Notes under the pieces: model-generated
What the model saw: only the letters and a program-made list of their open reading frames with translations
Told to the model about the DNA's origin: nothing
Databases searched by the model: none
Translations under genes and position numbers: made by a program
From: Lentisalinibacter sp035655155
GTDB lineage: Bacteria > Pseudomonadota > Gammaproteobacteria > Steroidobacterales > Woeseiaceae
DNA length: 38,892 nucleotides
Reading direction: 5' to 3'
Assembly (NCBI GenBank): GCA_035655155.1
Contig: DASRVH010000025.1
Coordinates: forward strand, 1 to 38,892
In this document: positions 25,483-34,660 of the stretch, in pieces
Layout: every line of letters starts with the position of its first letter
Numbering within the stretch: the first letter of the stretch is position 1

Positions 25483-25958
25483 TCGCCGGCCTCCAGGTGT
25501 CTCAGCCGGGCCCGGCAGAGTCCGAGCAGCGCCATGGCGTCGACCACCCGTTCCTCGGGATCCGGACAATACGGTGCGTCGGCAAGGCAGCGGCCGGGTC
25601 CCTGGCTGAACGGCCGGCCGGACAGGCCGCCGTCGAGCCAGGCCAGCCATTCCTCCCCGGTCAGGCCGGCGACCCGGCGGCGTTCCTCCGCCGTGATCGC
25701 GGCGCGGCGCATCAGCGTGGAGAGATCCCGGGCGAGGCGCGCCACGTCGCCGTCCGCCGCGTAGTCTCGCTCGATACGACGCAGTTCCGCCAGCGCCGCC
25801 CGCCGCACCCGGGTGCGGCGCCGCCAGGCCAGCCACGCCCACGCGGCCGCGCCCGCCAGCACCAGCGCCAGCAGCCCCCACCAGCCGGGCGCGGGCGGCC
25901 ACCAGCCCACCGGTTCCGGCAGGTGGATGTCTCTCAGCGGCAGCTCGGCGGGGGACAT
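25479..25958 (-). CDS. DUF4381 membrane protein of the Bat operon
   Basis: The 159-residue protein begins MSPAELPLRDIHLPEPVGWWPPAPGWWGLLAL, the conserved LRDI..P.P...WPPAPGWW opening of DUF4381. A single membrane helix (GLLALVLAGAAAWAWLAWR) and a basic cytoplasmic region with ITAEERRRVAGLTGEEWLAWLD follow. The family is nearly always encoded between a DUF58 gene and a VWA gene in MoxR operons; its role is not known. It lies 10 bases after the DUF58 stop and overlaps batA by four bases. Confidence 0.9.
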   Translation of the reverse strand: MSPAELPLRDIHLPEPVGWWPPAPGWWGLLALVLAGAAAWAWLAWRRRTRVRRAALAELRRIERDYAADGDVARLARDLSTLMRRAAITAEERRRVAGLTGEEWLAWLDGGLSGRPFSQGPGRCLADAPYCPDPEERVVDAMALLGLCRARLRHLEAGE

Positions 25959-25968
25959 CGTCGCCTCC

Positions 25969-26943
25969 TCAGCGCGGCCGCTGGCCGAGCACCCGCGACA
26001 GGAGCTCCACGGGGTCGTCCTCCGTGGAGGCGTCCACCCAGCGCATGCGGTAGCGCTCGAACAGGGCGGTCATCCCGTCGCGGCGGCGGCGGAACTCGTC
26101 GGCGTAGCGTTCCCGCAGCCGGCGGCTGTCGGTCTCCAGCGTGGCCTCGCCGTGGCCGTCGCGCAGCCGGTAGCGGCCCGGCGGCGGCAGCGCCTCCTCC
26201 AGGGGGTCGTGCAGGAAGAACACGATCACGTCGTTGTGCCGGCCGATGTCCGCCAGGCAGCGCCGGGCGGACTCGCCAAAATCCCGGAAGTCGCTGAACA
26301 GCACCACGAGGCTGCCGGTCTTGGCCACCTGGCGCAGGCCGCCCATGGCGGACTCCACGGCGGCGGCACTCTGTGAAAGATCGAAGTCGTCCCGTTCCCA
26401 GACCGGGGCCGCGGCCGTCTCGTGCAGCAACCTCAGCACGGCCCGGCGGCCGAGCCGGGGCCGAAGCTCGCGATGGAAGCCTTCCGCGAACAGGAACCCG
26501 CCCACCCGGTCGCCGTGCCCCGCCGCCACCCAGGCGAGCAGCGCGGCGGCCCGGGCGGCCAGCACCGACTTGAACCGCCCCCGGGTCGCGAAGTGCATCG
26601 CCGCGCGCAGATCCAGCCACAGTAGCACCGGTCGCTCCCGCTCCTCGCGGAACAGCTTCGTGAACGGCTTGCCGGTGCGCGCCGTCACCCGCCAGTCGAT
26701 GTTGCGCGGGTCGTCGCCGTCCTGGTACGGCCGGGCCTCGGCGAACTCCATGCCGCGGCCCTTGAAGTGGGACAGGTACTGGCCGCCCCGGCGCGCGCGG
26801 GCACGCATCGCATCGAGGCTCAGCAGTCGGGCCGGCGCTGCGAGGCGGATCAGCTCCGCCTGGGTGACCCGCACCGGAGACTCGCCGGCCGCCGTCCGGG
26901 ATGCCGTTGCCTGAGATGCTTTTGCCCGGGATGCCTGCCCCAT
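25969..26943 (-). CDS. DUF58 domain-containing protein
   Basis: The 324-residue protein carries the DUF58 signature RPYQDGDDPRNIDWRVTART (about residues 71-90). A von Willebrand-like core contains RPVLLWLDLRAAMHFAT, in which the MIDAS-type Asp is followed by RA rather than SGS, and a SLVVLFSDFRDF strand. The first 25 residues (MGQASRAKASQATASRTAAG) are low complexity, and an alternative start further in is possible. Proteins of this family are coupled to MoxR ATPases as substrates or adaptors. It is cytoplasmic: no membrane helix is visible, unlike many longer DUF58 proteins. It begins 23 bases after the MoxR stop. Confidence 0.92.
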   Translation of the reverse strand: MGQASRAKASQATASRTAAGESPVRVTQAELIRLAAPARLLSLDAMRARARRGGQYLSHFKGRGMEFAEARPYQDGDDPRNIDWRVTARTGKPFTKLFREERERPVLLWLDLRAAMHFATRGRFKSVLAARAAALLAWVAAGHGDRVGGFLFAEGFHRELRPRLGRRAVLRLLHETAAAPVWERDDFDLSQSAAAVESAMGGLRQVAKTGSLVVLFSDFRDFGESARRCLADIGRHNDVIVFFLHDPLEEALPPPGRYRLRDGHGEATLETDSRRLRERYADEFRRRRDGMTALFERYRMRWVDASTEDDPVELLSRVLGQRPR

Positions 26944-26966
26944 ACCGCTGACGTCTCTCCCTCCGC

Positions 26967-27965
<999 letters not shown>

Positions 27966-28095
27966 TGTAGGATTGGCGGCGTCGCGCGCCAAACACCCAC
28001 CGGCCTGCGCACCGGACGGGGACTCTCGCTGCATGTTATTCCCTTTCTCAGAAAGCCGTCGCCGTGACCGGGCCGCCGAGCGCCTGGGCGGAAGT

Positions 28096-28707
28096 GTGTG
28101 GACCGCGGCTGGCGGCAAAAATTCGCTGCTGCCCGTACTCTGCCTGCTGCTGGGTGCCTCCGCCTGCGCAGGCGAAGGGGAAGACGCCCCTGCCGACACT
28201 GCCGCCGCGACGCTTGCCGATGCCGCTGCGAGAGCCTGCCTCGAAGACGGCAGCGGCTACCTCGCCGGCCGGCTTTACGGCGCCATCGACGCGCCGCTGG
28301 ACTGGCGCGGCGGCGCCCTGGAATGCGAGGGCATGCCGCGTCCGGACGGGGCGGGCGCCAGGCTGCGCTTCGCCAGGCGCATCGCGCCCACGGACGCCGA
28401 CCTGGTGATCATCCTCGGCATCGATGCGCTGGACCCCGACGAGACCGTCACGGGCCGGGCCGCCACCGTCACCATCATCGACGAGCATTCCAGCCGCTTC
28501 TACTCCAACAGCGGCGAGCAGTGCTGGGCCGACGTCACCCGGCAGGAACCCGCGCCCGGACCGGAGGACACCCGCGCCGTGACCGGCCGGGTCTACTGCA
28601 CGGCCGCCCTGCCCGCCCTCAACGGTCAGGGCAGCATCAGCCTGGACGAGCTCGAATTCCGCGGCCGCATCGACTGGGCGCCGTCGCAGGATCCGCTGTC
28701 GCCATGA
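28096..28707 (+). CDS. Hypothetical lipoprotein
   Basis: The 203-residue protein starts at GTG 28096 (V-WTAAGGKNSLLPVLCLLLGASAC), with a purine-rich GGCGGAAG just upstream. An in-frame ATG at 28033 would give a long basic N-region and is less likely. The lipobox ends ASAC (Cys24). The mature domain has four or more cysteines (ACLEDG, LECEG, EQCWADV, RVYCTAA) and looks like a periplasmic beta-rich domain (DELEFRGRIDW). I recognise no family. It overlaps the DUF192 gene by four bases (ATGA), so the two proteins are probably made together. Confidence 0.75.
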   Translation: MWTAAGGKNSLLPVLCLLLGASACAGEGEDAPADTAAATLADAAARACLEDGSGYLAGRLYGAIDAPLDWRGGALECEGMPRPDGAGARLRFARRIAPTDADLVIILGIDALDPDETVTGRAATVTIIDEHSSRFYSNSGEQCWADVTRQEPAPGPEDTRAVTGRVYCTAALPALNGQGSISLDELEFRGRIDWAPSQDPLSP

Positions 28708-29204
28708 AGCGGGGATTGCTCCTGGCCCTGGCTCTGTCGCTGTCGCTGGCAGCGGGCGCCGCGAGCGGCGCACAACCCGAGGCCGGATCGGCTGCAGAGC
28801 TCGACGCCGGCTACTCCCGCGCCGTCATCACCGTCGAGGGCCGCCTGGCCTGCCACCGCGTCGGGGTCTGGCTGGCGCTAAACGCCGCCCAGCGGGCCCG
28901 CGGCCTCATGCATGTCACCGAGATGCCCGACGACCGGGGCATGCTGTTCCTCTACCCCGGCGAGCGGCGCGTGTCCATGTGGATGAAGAATACCCTGATC
29001 CCGCTGGATATGGTGTTCATCCGCGCGGACGGCACGGTCGCCAACGTGGCCGCACACACCGAACCGCTGTCGCTGGAATCCGTGTACTCCCGCGGGCCGG
29101 TCAGCGCGGTGCTGGAACTGAACGCCGGCGCGGCCGCCCGGCTCGGCATCGAGCGCGGCCGCCGTGTGTATGTGGGTCACGCTGTCCAAAACGGTTTACG
29201 GTGA
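28704..29204 (+). CDS. DUF192 family secreted protein
   Basis: The 166-residue protein has a Sec signal peptide (MKRGLLLALALSLSLAAGAASGAQ). The DUF192 core follows: VGVWLALNAAQRARGLMHVTEMPDDRGMLFLYPGERRVSMWMKNTLIPLDMVFI. The RGLM, GMLF and MKNT..PLD segments are the family hallmarks, and the C-terminal AVLELNAGAAARLGI is also typical. The function is not established; proteins of this family are periplasmic or archaeal small beta-barrels. It is coupled to the upstream lipoprotein gene, which is less usual than the stand-alone DUF192 genes I know. Confidence 0.9.
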   Translation: MKRGLLLALALSLSLAAGAASGAQPEAGSAAELDAGYSRAVITVEGRLACHRVGVWLALNAAQRARGLMHVTEMPDDRGMLFLYPGERRVSMWMKNTLIPLDMVFIRADGTVANVAAHTEPLSLESVYSRGPVSAVLELNAGAAARLGIERGRRVYVGHAVQNGLR

Positions 29205-29282
29205 GCGCCTGTCCACCGTCTGACAACCGCATTGTCTCGCCTCGGAAACTTTCTTTGGCTACTATCGGTCGCAACCAAGACC

Positions 29283-29341
29283 GTAGGAGGGCCTTCAGGC
29301 CCGATTGCCGATGCGCTTGTCGGGCCTGAAGGCCCTCCTGC
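29283..29341. repeat. Tight REPIN in the leader of the S9 peptidase gene
   Basis: REP copies at 29283-29304 and 29320-29341 (one mismatch, ending CTGC rather than CTAC) are separated by only 15 bases. A transcript through it can fold into a 22-bp hairpin with a 15-base loop, ending 37 bases before the S9 start codon. The GGGCCT/AGGCCC mini-stems can also form alone. Unlike the other copies it sits 5' of a gene. Confidence 0.92.
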
Positions 29342-29378
29342 AGGCTTCCAATACGAACAAGGTCCACCAGGAGCAGAC

Positions 29379-31337
29379 ATGAAAAGGATCAACCGATATC
29401 TCGCGGCACTGGCCGCCGCCCTCATGCTCGCAGCGCCGGCCATGGCCGTCGAAGAGATCCCGGTCGAGGACTTCTTCAAGCGCTCGCTGTTTACGAGCTT
29501 CCAGCTGTCCCCGGACGGCAAGTACCTCGCAGCCGTCACGCCGCTGTTCGAGAACGACCGCCGCAACATCGCGGTCATCAACCTCGAGACCCGGGATGCC
29601 ACGGCCATCACGGGCGTGAAAGACCGCGACGTGAACGGCTACATGTGGGCCAACAACGATCGCATCCTGTTCTTCATGGACAACGACGGCAACGAGTCCT
29701 TCGGCATCTTCGCGGTGAACAAGGACGGCTCCAAACCGCGCACGCTGATCGAGCCGGCCGAGACCCAGATCCGCGGCGGCAGCCGCGTCATCCTGACCGC
29801 CTCCGTGCTGAATACCCTCGAGGACGAGGAGGACGAGATCCTGGTCTCCGTGCCGCGCCAGTACCACGACACCGTGGTGCAGGACGTCAAGCGCATGAAC
29901 ATCTACAACGGCAATATGCGTGGCGTCGAGCGCAACCCGGGCAACATCGCCGGCTGGCTGCCGAACGACGAGGGCGAGATCATCGGCGCCGTCGCCTTCG
30001 AGGACGGCAAGCGCAAGGTGCTCTACCGCGAGTCCGAGAAGGACGACTGGACGACGCTGATCGAATTCAAGGTGGCCGAAGGCGGCTTTACGCCCGCCTG
30101 GCTCAGCGACGACGGCGAGCGCATGTGGGTGCGCTCCAACATCACGCCGGAAGGCGAGGAGCGGGACAAGGCAGCCATCTACGAGTACGACCTGGAGAAT
30201 AAAAAGCTCGGCAAGCTGATCTTCGAGCACCCGGAGGTCGACGTGGGTGGCGTCGTCGCCTCGGACGTCAAGGACGACGCCGTGATGATCACCTACAACG
30301 CCGACAAGCCTGGCTACCACTACGTGGATCCGGAGTGGGAGCGGATGATGCAGTCCATCAAGGCCGCCTTCCCGGAGAAGCAGGTCTCGATGTCCAGCGC
30401 CACGGAGGACGAGGACAAGTTCGTCTTCACCGTGTGGAGCGACCGGAACCCGGCCGCCTATTACCTGTTCGATCGCGAGTCGAACAAGATGGAAGAGCTG
30501 GCCATCGCCTACGAGTGGCTGCCCGAGGAGAGCCTGGCGAAGATGCAGCCGGTGGACATCGAGGCGCGCGACGGCCTGACCCTGCCGGCCTACCTCACCC
30601 TGCCGCCGGGCAGCGACGGCAAGGGTCTGCCCCTGGTCGTGAACCCTCACGGCGGCCCGCGGGCGCGTGACTCCTGGGGCTTCAATCCGGAGGTGCAGCT
30701 GCTGGCCAACCGGGGCTATGCCGTGCTGCAGGTGAACTTCCGCGGCTCCACCGGCTTCGGCCAGGAGTTCGACAAGGCCGGCTGGGGCAAGTGGGGCGCC
30801 GAGATGCAGAACGACATCACCGATGCCGTGCAGTGGGCCGTGGACGAAGGCATCGCCGACCCGGACCGCGTCTGCATCTACGGCGCGAGCTACGGCGGCT
30901 ACGCGGCCATGGCCGGCATCACCTTCACGCCGGAGCTCTACCAGTGCGCCATCAACTACGTGGGCGTCACCGATATACCGCTGCTGTTCGAGACCATGCC
31001 GGCCTCCTGGCGGATGCAGCGGGCGGAGATGAAGCGCACCATCGGCGACTACGACGATCCCGAGGAGCGAGCCGACATGGCCGCGCGCTCGCCGATCAAC
31101 CACGTCGACAAGATCCGCGTGCCGCTGCTGATGGGCTACGGCGAGGAAGACCCGCGTGTGGTGATCGATCACGCCCTCAACCTGGAGGACAAGCTGAAGG
31201 CTCACGACGTGGACTACGAGCTCATCATCAAGGAAGACGAGGGCCACGGATTCCGCAAGCTGGAGAACCAGGTGGAGTGGTACACCAAGGTCGTCAACTT
31301 CCTTGACGAGAACCTGAAGAACCCGGACCAGGGCTGA
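29379..31337 (+). CDS. Secreted S9 family peptidase (prolyl oligopeptidase/acylaminoacyl type)
   Basis: The 652-residue protein starts at ATG 29379, preceded by CAGGAG with 5-base spacing; a Sec signal ends at AMAVEE. An N-terminal beta-propeller (about 30-380; FTSFQLSPDGKYLAAVTP, MWANNDRILFFMDNDGN) is followed by the alpha/beta-hydrolase domain. The catalytic residues are S504 in YGASYGGYAAM, D591 in GEEDPRV and H623 in DEGHGF. The NPHGGPRARDSWGF loop forms the oxyanion region. It cleaves short peptides in the periplasm or outside. The following TonB receptor gene suggests peptide use. A hairpin terminator follows, and a REPIN precedes the start. Confidence 0.95.
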   Translation: MKRINRYLAALAAALMLAAPAMAVEEIPVEDFFKRSLFTSFQLSPDGKYLAAVTPLFENDRRNIAVINLETRDATAITGVKDRDVNGYMWANNDRILFFMDNDGNESFGIFAVNKDGSKPRTLIEPAETQIRGGSRVILTASVLNTLEDEEDEILVSVPRQYHDTVVQDVKRMNIYNGNMRGVERNPGNIAGWLPNDEGEIIGAVAFEDGKRKVLYRESEKDDWTTLIEFKVAEGGFTPAWLSDDGERMWVRSNITPEGEERDKAAIYEYDLENKKLGKLIFEHPEVDVGGVVASDVKDDAVMITYNADKPGYHYVDPEWERMMQSIKAAFPEKQVSMSSATEDEDKFVFTVWSDRNPAAYYLFDRESNKMEELAIAYEWLPEESLAKMQPVDIEARDGLTLPAYLTLPPGSDGKGLPLVVNPHGGPRARDSWGFNPEVQLLANRGYAVLQVNFRGSTGFGQEFDKAGWGKWGAEMQNDITDAVQWAVDEGIADPDRVCIYGASYGGYAAMAGITFTPELYQCAINYVGVTDIPLLFETMPASWRMQRAEMKRTIGDYDDPEERADMAARSPINHVDKIRVPLLMGYGEEDPRVVIDHALNLEDKLKAHDVDYELIIKEDEGHGFRKLENQVEWYTKVVNFLDENLKNPDQG

Positions 31338-31402
31338 AGCGACTCCCGCGGCGGGGCGCAAAGGCCCCGTCGCCGGGGAGGATGCGAACGCCTCTCAACC
31401 AG

Positions 31403-31429
31403 ACGGCTCCCTACGGGGAGCCGTTTTTT
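31403..31429 (+). terminator. Rho-independent terminator after the S9 peptidase
   Basis: A 9-bp stem, ACGGCTCCC (31403-31411) and GGGAGCCGT (31416-31424), with loop TACG is followed by a run of T (31424-31429). It lies 66 bases after the stop of the S9 gene, so the TonB receptor gene has its own promoter. Confidence 0.92.
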
Positions 31430-31677
31430 GTCATGAAAACAATAACCTGCGAAACCGTTTTTGCCGCGGCGCGACAAATCGACTTATGTTGTACAGCTGC
31501 AACAGAATAATCCCGGAAAAATAGACACTATCGGCGCTGATCTGCTAAATTCCGGCAAGGTCGTCGTCTTGCTGCAACAGGTCGGACGACGCCGGATAGC
31601 ATAAAAAGACTGACTAGAAACCCAATGGAAACCGTCATCCGGCGGAATCCGCCAAGTGACATCCGGGAGGCTTGGTA
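31430..31677 (+). promoter_or_regulatory. AT-rich leader and probable promoter of the TonB receptor
   Basis: This 248-base stretch is much richer in A and T than the genes and holds no ORF. Candidate signals are an imperfect inverted repeat TGTTG...CAACA at 31487-31504, AT tracts near 31505-31530, and the CATAAAAAGAC stretch near 31600. I cannot assign a -35/-10 pair with confidence. The ribosome-binding site GGGAGG (31665-31670) lies 7 bases before the ATG. Confidence 0.5.
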
Positions 31678-34515
31678 ATGAAAATCCTGAATCTGCAACG
31701 CTGGTCTGCGTTAGTAGCCAGCGCTCTGCTCGTGCTCGGTGCCATGGGCACCACCACTGCCTTCGCCCAGGGCGAAGAAGACGATGAAGACGAGGACAGC
31801 GCCGAGCTGGACCGCGTCGTCATCACGGGTTCGCGTATCACGCGCACCGCGATCGAGGGCCCGAGCCCCGTCACGGTGATCGACCGCGAACAGATCGACC
31901 GGGAAGGCTTTACCACAGTCTCCGAGGCGCTGAAGTCGCTGAACCAGGTCACCGGCCTGGCCCAGAACGAAGCGCAGGCCGGCACCTTCACGCAGAACGC
32001 GAACTCCATCGACCTGCGTAACCTGGGCCCCGGCCGCGTGCTGATCCTGGTGGACGGCCGCCGCATCTCGGACTACCCGCTGCCGTTCAACGGACAGTCG
32101 AACATCGTGAACATTTCGTCCATCCCGCTGGCTGCCGTGGACCGGATTGAGTTTCTCGCTCAGGGTGCGTCAGCCATCTACGGCTCCGACGCGATCGCCG
32201 GCGTTGTCAACATCATCCTGCGCGACGACCTCGCAAACTCGTTCGATCTCAGTGTCCGCTACGGTGACTACACCGACGGTGGCGGCGAGAATATACGCTT
32301 CGAGGGTGTCGGCGGCTTCCTGGGTGACAACTGGAATATCACCTACGCGTTCGAGTACTTCGACCAGGATCCGATTTTCGCCTTCCAGCGTGACTTCATG
32401 GACAGCACGCAGGATGCACCGCGTCCTGGCGAGCGGAACAACTCGTTCAATGTCGTTGAGGTAGACGTTTTCGCAGGAGCCGTTGGTGTGCCGAACCTGG
32501 TAGACCCGCGCCTGTTCGACCCCAATGCCTGCGACAACTTCTCAAACCAGGAACTGAGTATCCGTCAAAGTTCGGTCGGTGAGCGTGCCTACTGCGGTAA
32601 CTCAACCCAGATCGCCGAGCAGTCGATCCTCAACGGCCGTGAGCAGGTCAACTTCTACACGAAGGGAACCCTGGAGTTGGGCGATCACGAGATTTTCGGC
32701 GGCGTCAATTACTTCCAGGTCGACGCCGAACTCGATACCAACTTCAACTTCTACTTCAACCTGCAGGATTTCTATATTCCGAACTCGAACAGCAGCAGTC
32801 TGCCGCTCCTCCTGGGCCAACCGGTTCCTGGCGGAATTGGCTTTATCCAGCGCATTTTCACGAATCAGGAAATCGGCGGTCCCGAAGCCAAGTTCCAGCA
32901 GTTCGATGAGGAAGTCATCGATTACTTCGTCGGGATACGTGGCCAGCTCTTCAGCCCGTATTGGGACTATGAGCTGTCCTGGAACTCCTCGAACTACGAC
33001 CTCGAGCGCGAGCGCACGCTCCTCGTCGACTCCCTGGTCGAGGATTACTTTTTCAATGCGCTGCCAGGTGACTTCTTCGACTTCCCGATCCGCGAGATCG
33101 ATTACCAGAACTTCTACTCGCCCATTACGCCGGAGATCTGGAACCAGCTCACCGACGTAGGGCGTACCGAGGCCGATTCATCCAACGACCTTATTCAGGC
33201 CGTGGTCACTGGCGATCTCCTTGATCTGCCTGCCGGTACGGTATCGATGGCTGGTGTTCTGGAGTGGGGTTCGCAGGAGTACGACATCAACCTTGACCCG
33301 CGGTTGGTAGCGGGCAACTACTTCTTCGGGCTGACTGGCACAGGTGGTGGCGGCGAGCGCGACCGCTACGCTGCCGGCGTCGAGTTCGCGGTCCCGGTCC
33401 TGGATACGCTCCAGCTATCGCTGGCCGGACGCTACGACAAGTACGACGACATCACGGAAGTGGATGACGCCTTTACCTACAACCTCGGCGTCGAGTACCG
33501 ACCGACAGACCGTATCCTTCTCCGGGGATCCTGGGCAACGAGCTTCCGTGCTCCCGACATGCACTTCGTGTTCGCGGATCCGAGTGGCTTCTTCACGACG
33601 GTCATAGACCAGTACCTCTGCCGGGAAGAACAACCGAACCTGTCGCTCGGCGAGTGTGCAGACCTGAACCCGGGTCGTTACCAGCCGAACATCTCCGGCG
33701 CGCGCGAGGGCAACCCGGGCCTCGAAGAAGAGGAAGGCGAGTCCTTCACGGTTGGTTTCGTCATCGAGCCCATCGATAATCTGTCGATCACTGCAGACTG
33801 GTGGCAGGTCGATCTCGACAACATCGTGGTTGACAACCCGTTGACGAGAATCCTGGAGATCGAGGCGGACTGCCTGCTGGGAGTCAGGGACTCAGGTTCC
33901 GGTGAGTGTCAGGACGCGCTCGGCCGAACCGATCGCAATCCTGTGGATCCGAATCAGCTGGATTCCGGAGAGCTGGTCTCTGTCGAGACCGGTCCGATTA
34001 ATGCGGCCAACAACAAAGTCACCGGTATCGACGCCGCTCTGGATTACGTCTACGAAACAGACGGCATCGGCACGTTCAGCCTCAATCTCGGCTGGACACA
34101 CGTCCTCGATGACGATTTCAGTGTCTTTCCCGAGGATCCGGTGGAGAACGTCCGGGATCAGAGCATCAACTGGCGGAGCCGCGTCCGCGGGACGATTAAC
34201 TGGCAGTATGGCGACTTCCGCGCCACGCTGTTCGGTGAGCGCTTTGGCTCGACCCGCTCGTATGAAGGCCAACTTGAAGACGAGTTCGCGGAGGAGCCGC
34301 GGATGGGTCCGCAGATGATCTACAACGCGTCCGTCGGCTACACGTTCATGGACGGCAAGGCCGACGTGGACCTGATCGTCAACAACCTGTTCGACGAGAA
34401 GCCGCCGATCGACCAGAACTGGTCCGGCTGGCCGTATTTCTCGTTCTTCAATTACTACCAGTTCTCCCTGGGCCAGTCCTGGGCCCTGCAGGCGAGCTAC
34501 CGTTTCGACTACTGA
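31678..34515 (+). CDS. TonB-dependent outer-membrane receptor
   Basis: The 945-residue protein starts at MKILNLQRWSALV, with a Sec signal ending AFAQG; a TTG two codons upstream is not needed. A very acidic linker (GEEDDEDEDSAELD) precedes the TonB box-like DRVVITGSRI and the plug domain (SPVTVIDREQIDREGFTTVSEAL, DLRNLGPGRVLILVDGRRISDY, IEFLAQGASAIYGSDAIAGVVNIIL). A 22-strand beta-barrel follows (to about 945), with RGSWATSFRAPDM and EGNPGLEEEEGESFTVGF. It ends SYRFDY, aromatic as required for barrel insertion. The substrate is not evident; the preceding S9 peptidase suggests peptides. There is no SusD partner. GC content in the middle is visibly lower than in its neighbours. Confidence 0.96.
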   Translation: MKILNLQRWSALVASALLVLGAMGTTTAFAQGEEDDEDEDSAELDRVVITGSRITRTAIEGPSPVTVIDREQIDREGFTTVSEALKSLNQVTGLAQNEAQAGTFTQNANSIDLRNLGPGRVLILVDGRRISDYPLPFNGQSNIVNISSIPLAAVDRIEFLAQGASAIYGSDAIAGVVNIILRDDLANSFDLSVRYGDYTDGGGENIRFEGVGGFLGDNWNITYAFEYFDQDPIFAFQRDFMDSTQDAPRPGERNNSFNVVEVDVFAGAVGVPNLVDPRLFDPNACDNFSNQELSIRQSSVGERAYCGNSTQIAEQSILNGREQVNFYTKGTLELGDHEIFGGVNYFQVDAELDTNFNFYFNLQDFYIPNSNSSSLPLLLGQPVPGGIGFIQRIFTNQEIGGPEAKFQQFDEEVIDYFVGIRGQLFSPYWDYELSWNSSNYDLERERTLLVDSLVEDYFFNALPGDFFDFPIREIDYQNFYSPITPEIWNQLTDVGRTEADSSNDLIQAVVTGDLLDLPAGTVSMAGVLEWGSQEYDINLDPRLVAGNYFFGLTGTGGGGERDRYAAGVEFAVPVLDTLQLSLAGRYDKYDDITEVDDAFTYNLGVEYRPTDRILLRGSWATSFRAPDMHFVFADPSGFFTTVIDQYLCREEQPNLSLGECADLNPGRYQPNISGAREGNPGLEEEEGESFTVGFVIEPIDNLSITADWWQVDLDNIVVDNPLTRILEIEADCLLGVRDSGSGECQDALGRTDRNPVDPNQLDSGELVSVETGPINAANNKVTGIDAALDYVYETDGIGTFSLNLGWTHVLDDDFSVFPEDPVENVRDQSINWRSRVRGTINWQYGDFRATLFGERFGSTRSYEGQLEDEFAEEPRMGPQMIYNASVGYTFMDGKADVDLIVNNLFDEKPPIDQNWSGWPYFSFFNYYQFSLGQSWALQASYRFDY

Positions 34516-34542
34516 TCGAAACACACTGTCCGCATTGGACGA

Positions 34543-34571
34543 AAAGCCCGGCTTCGGCCGGGCTTTTTTTT
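34543..34571 (+). terminator. Rho-independent terminator after the TonB receptor
   Basis: A 10-bp stem AAAGCCCGGC (34543-34552) and GCCGGGCTTT (34557-34566) with the stable tetraloop TTCG runs into a tract of eight T (34564-34571). It lies 27 bases after the stop codon. Confidence 0.95.
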
Positions 34572-34600
34572 GTGTGTATGATTCGTGTGAACCATCGGGA

Positions 34601-34622
34601 TCGGGCCTGAAGGCCCTCCTAC
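34601..34622 (-). repeat. Solitary REP
   Basis: A complete 22-nt REP in reverse orientation (TCGGGCCTGAAGGCCCTCCT plus AC) lies 38 bases upstream of the CNNM gene and about 30 bases after the TonB receptor terminator. No partner is seen within 300 bases. Confidence 0.93.
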
Positions 34623-34660
34623 ATGCATAGATTCGCCTGCGTAACCCTCGAGGGATTTTC

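Noticed and set aside
29295..31361. Minus-strand open frame opposite the S9 peptidase
   Set aside because: Rich in V, H, L and D without a domain; mirror of strong codon bias in a real gene.
31461..31489. TTGCCG with TTATGT as a sigma-70 promoter of the TonB receptor
   Set aside because: The spacing is right (17 bases) but the -10 match is poor (2 of 6), so it was not marked.
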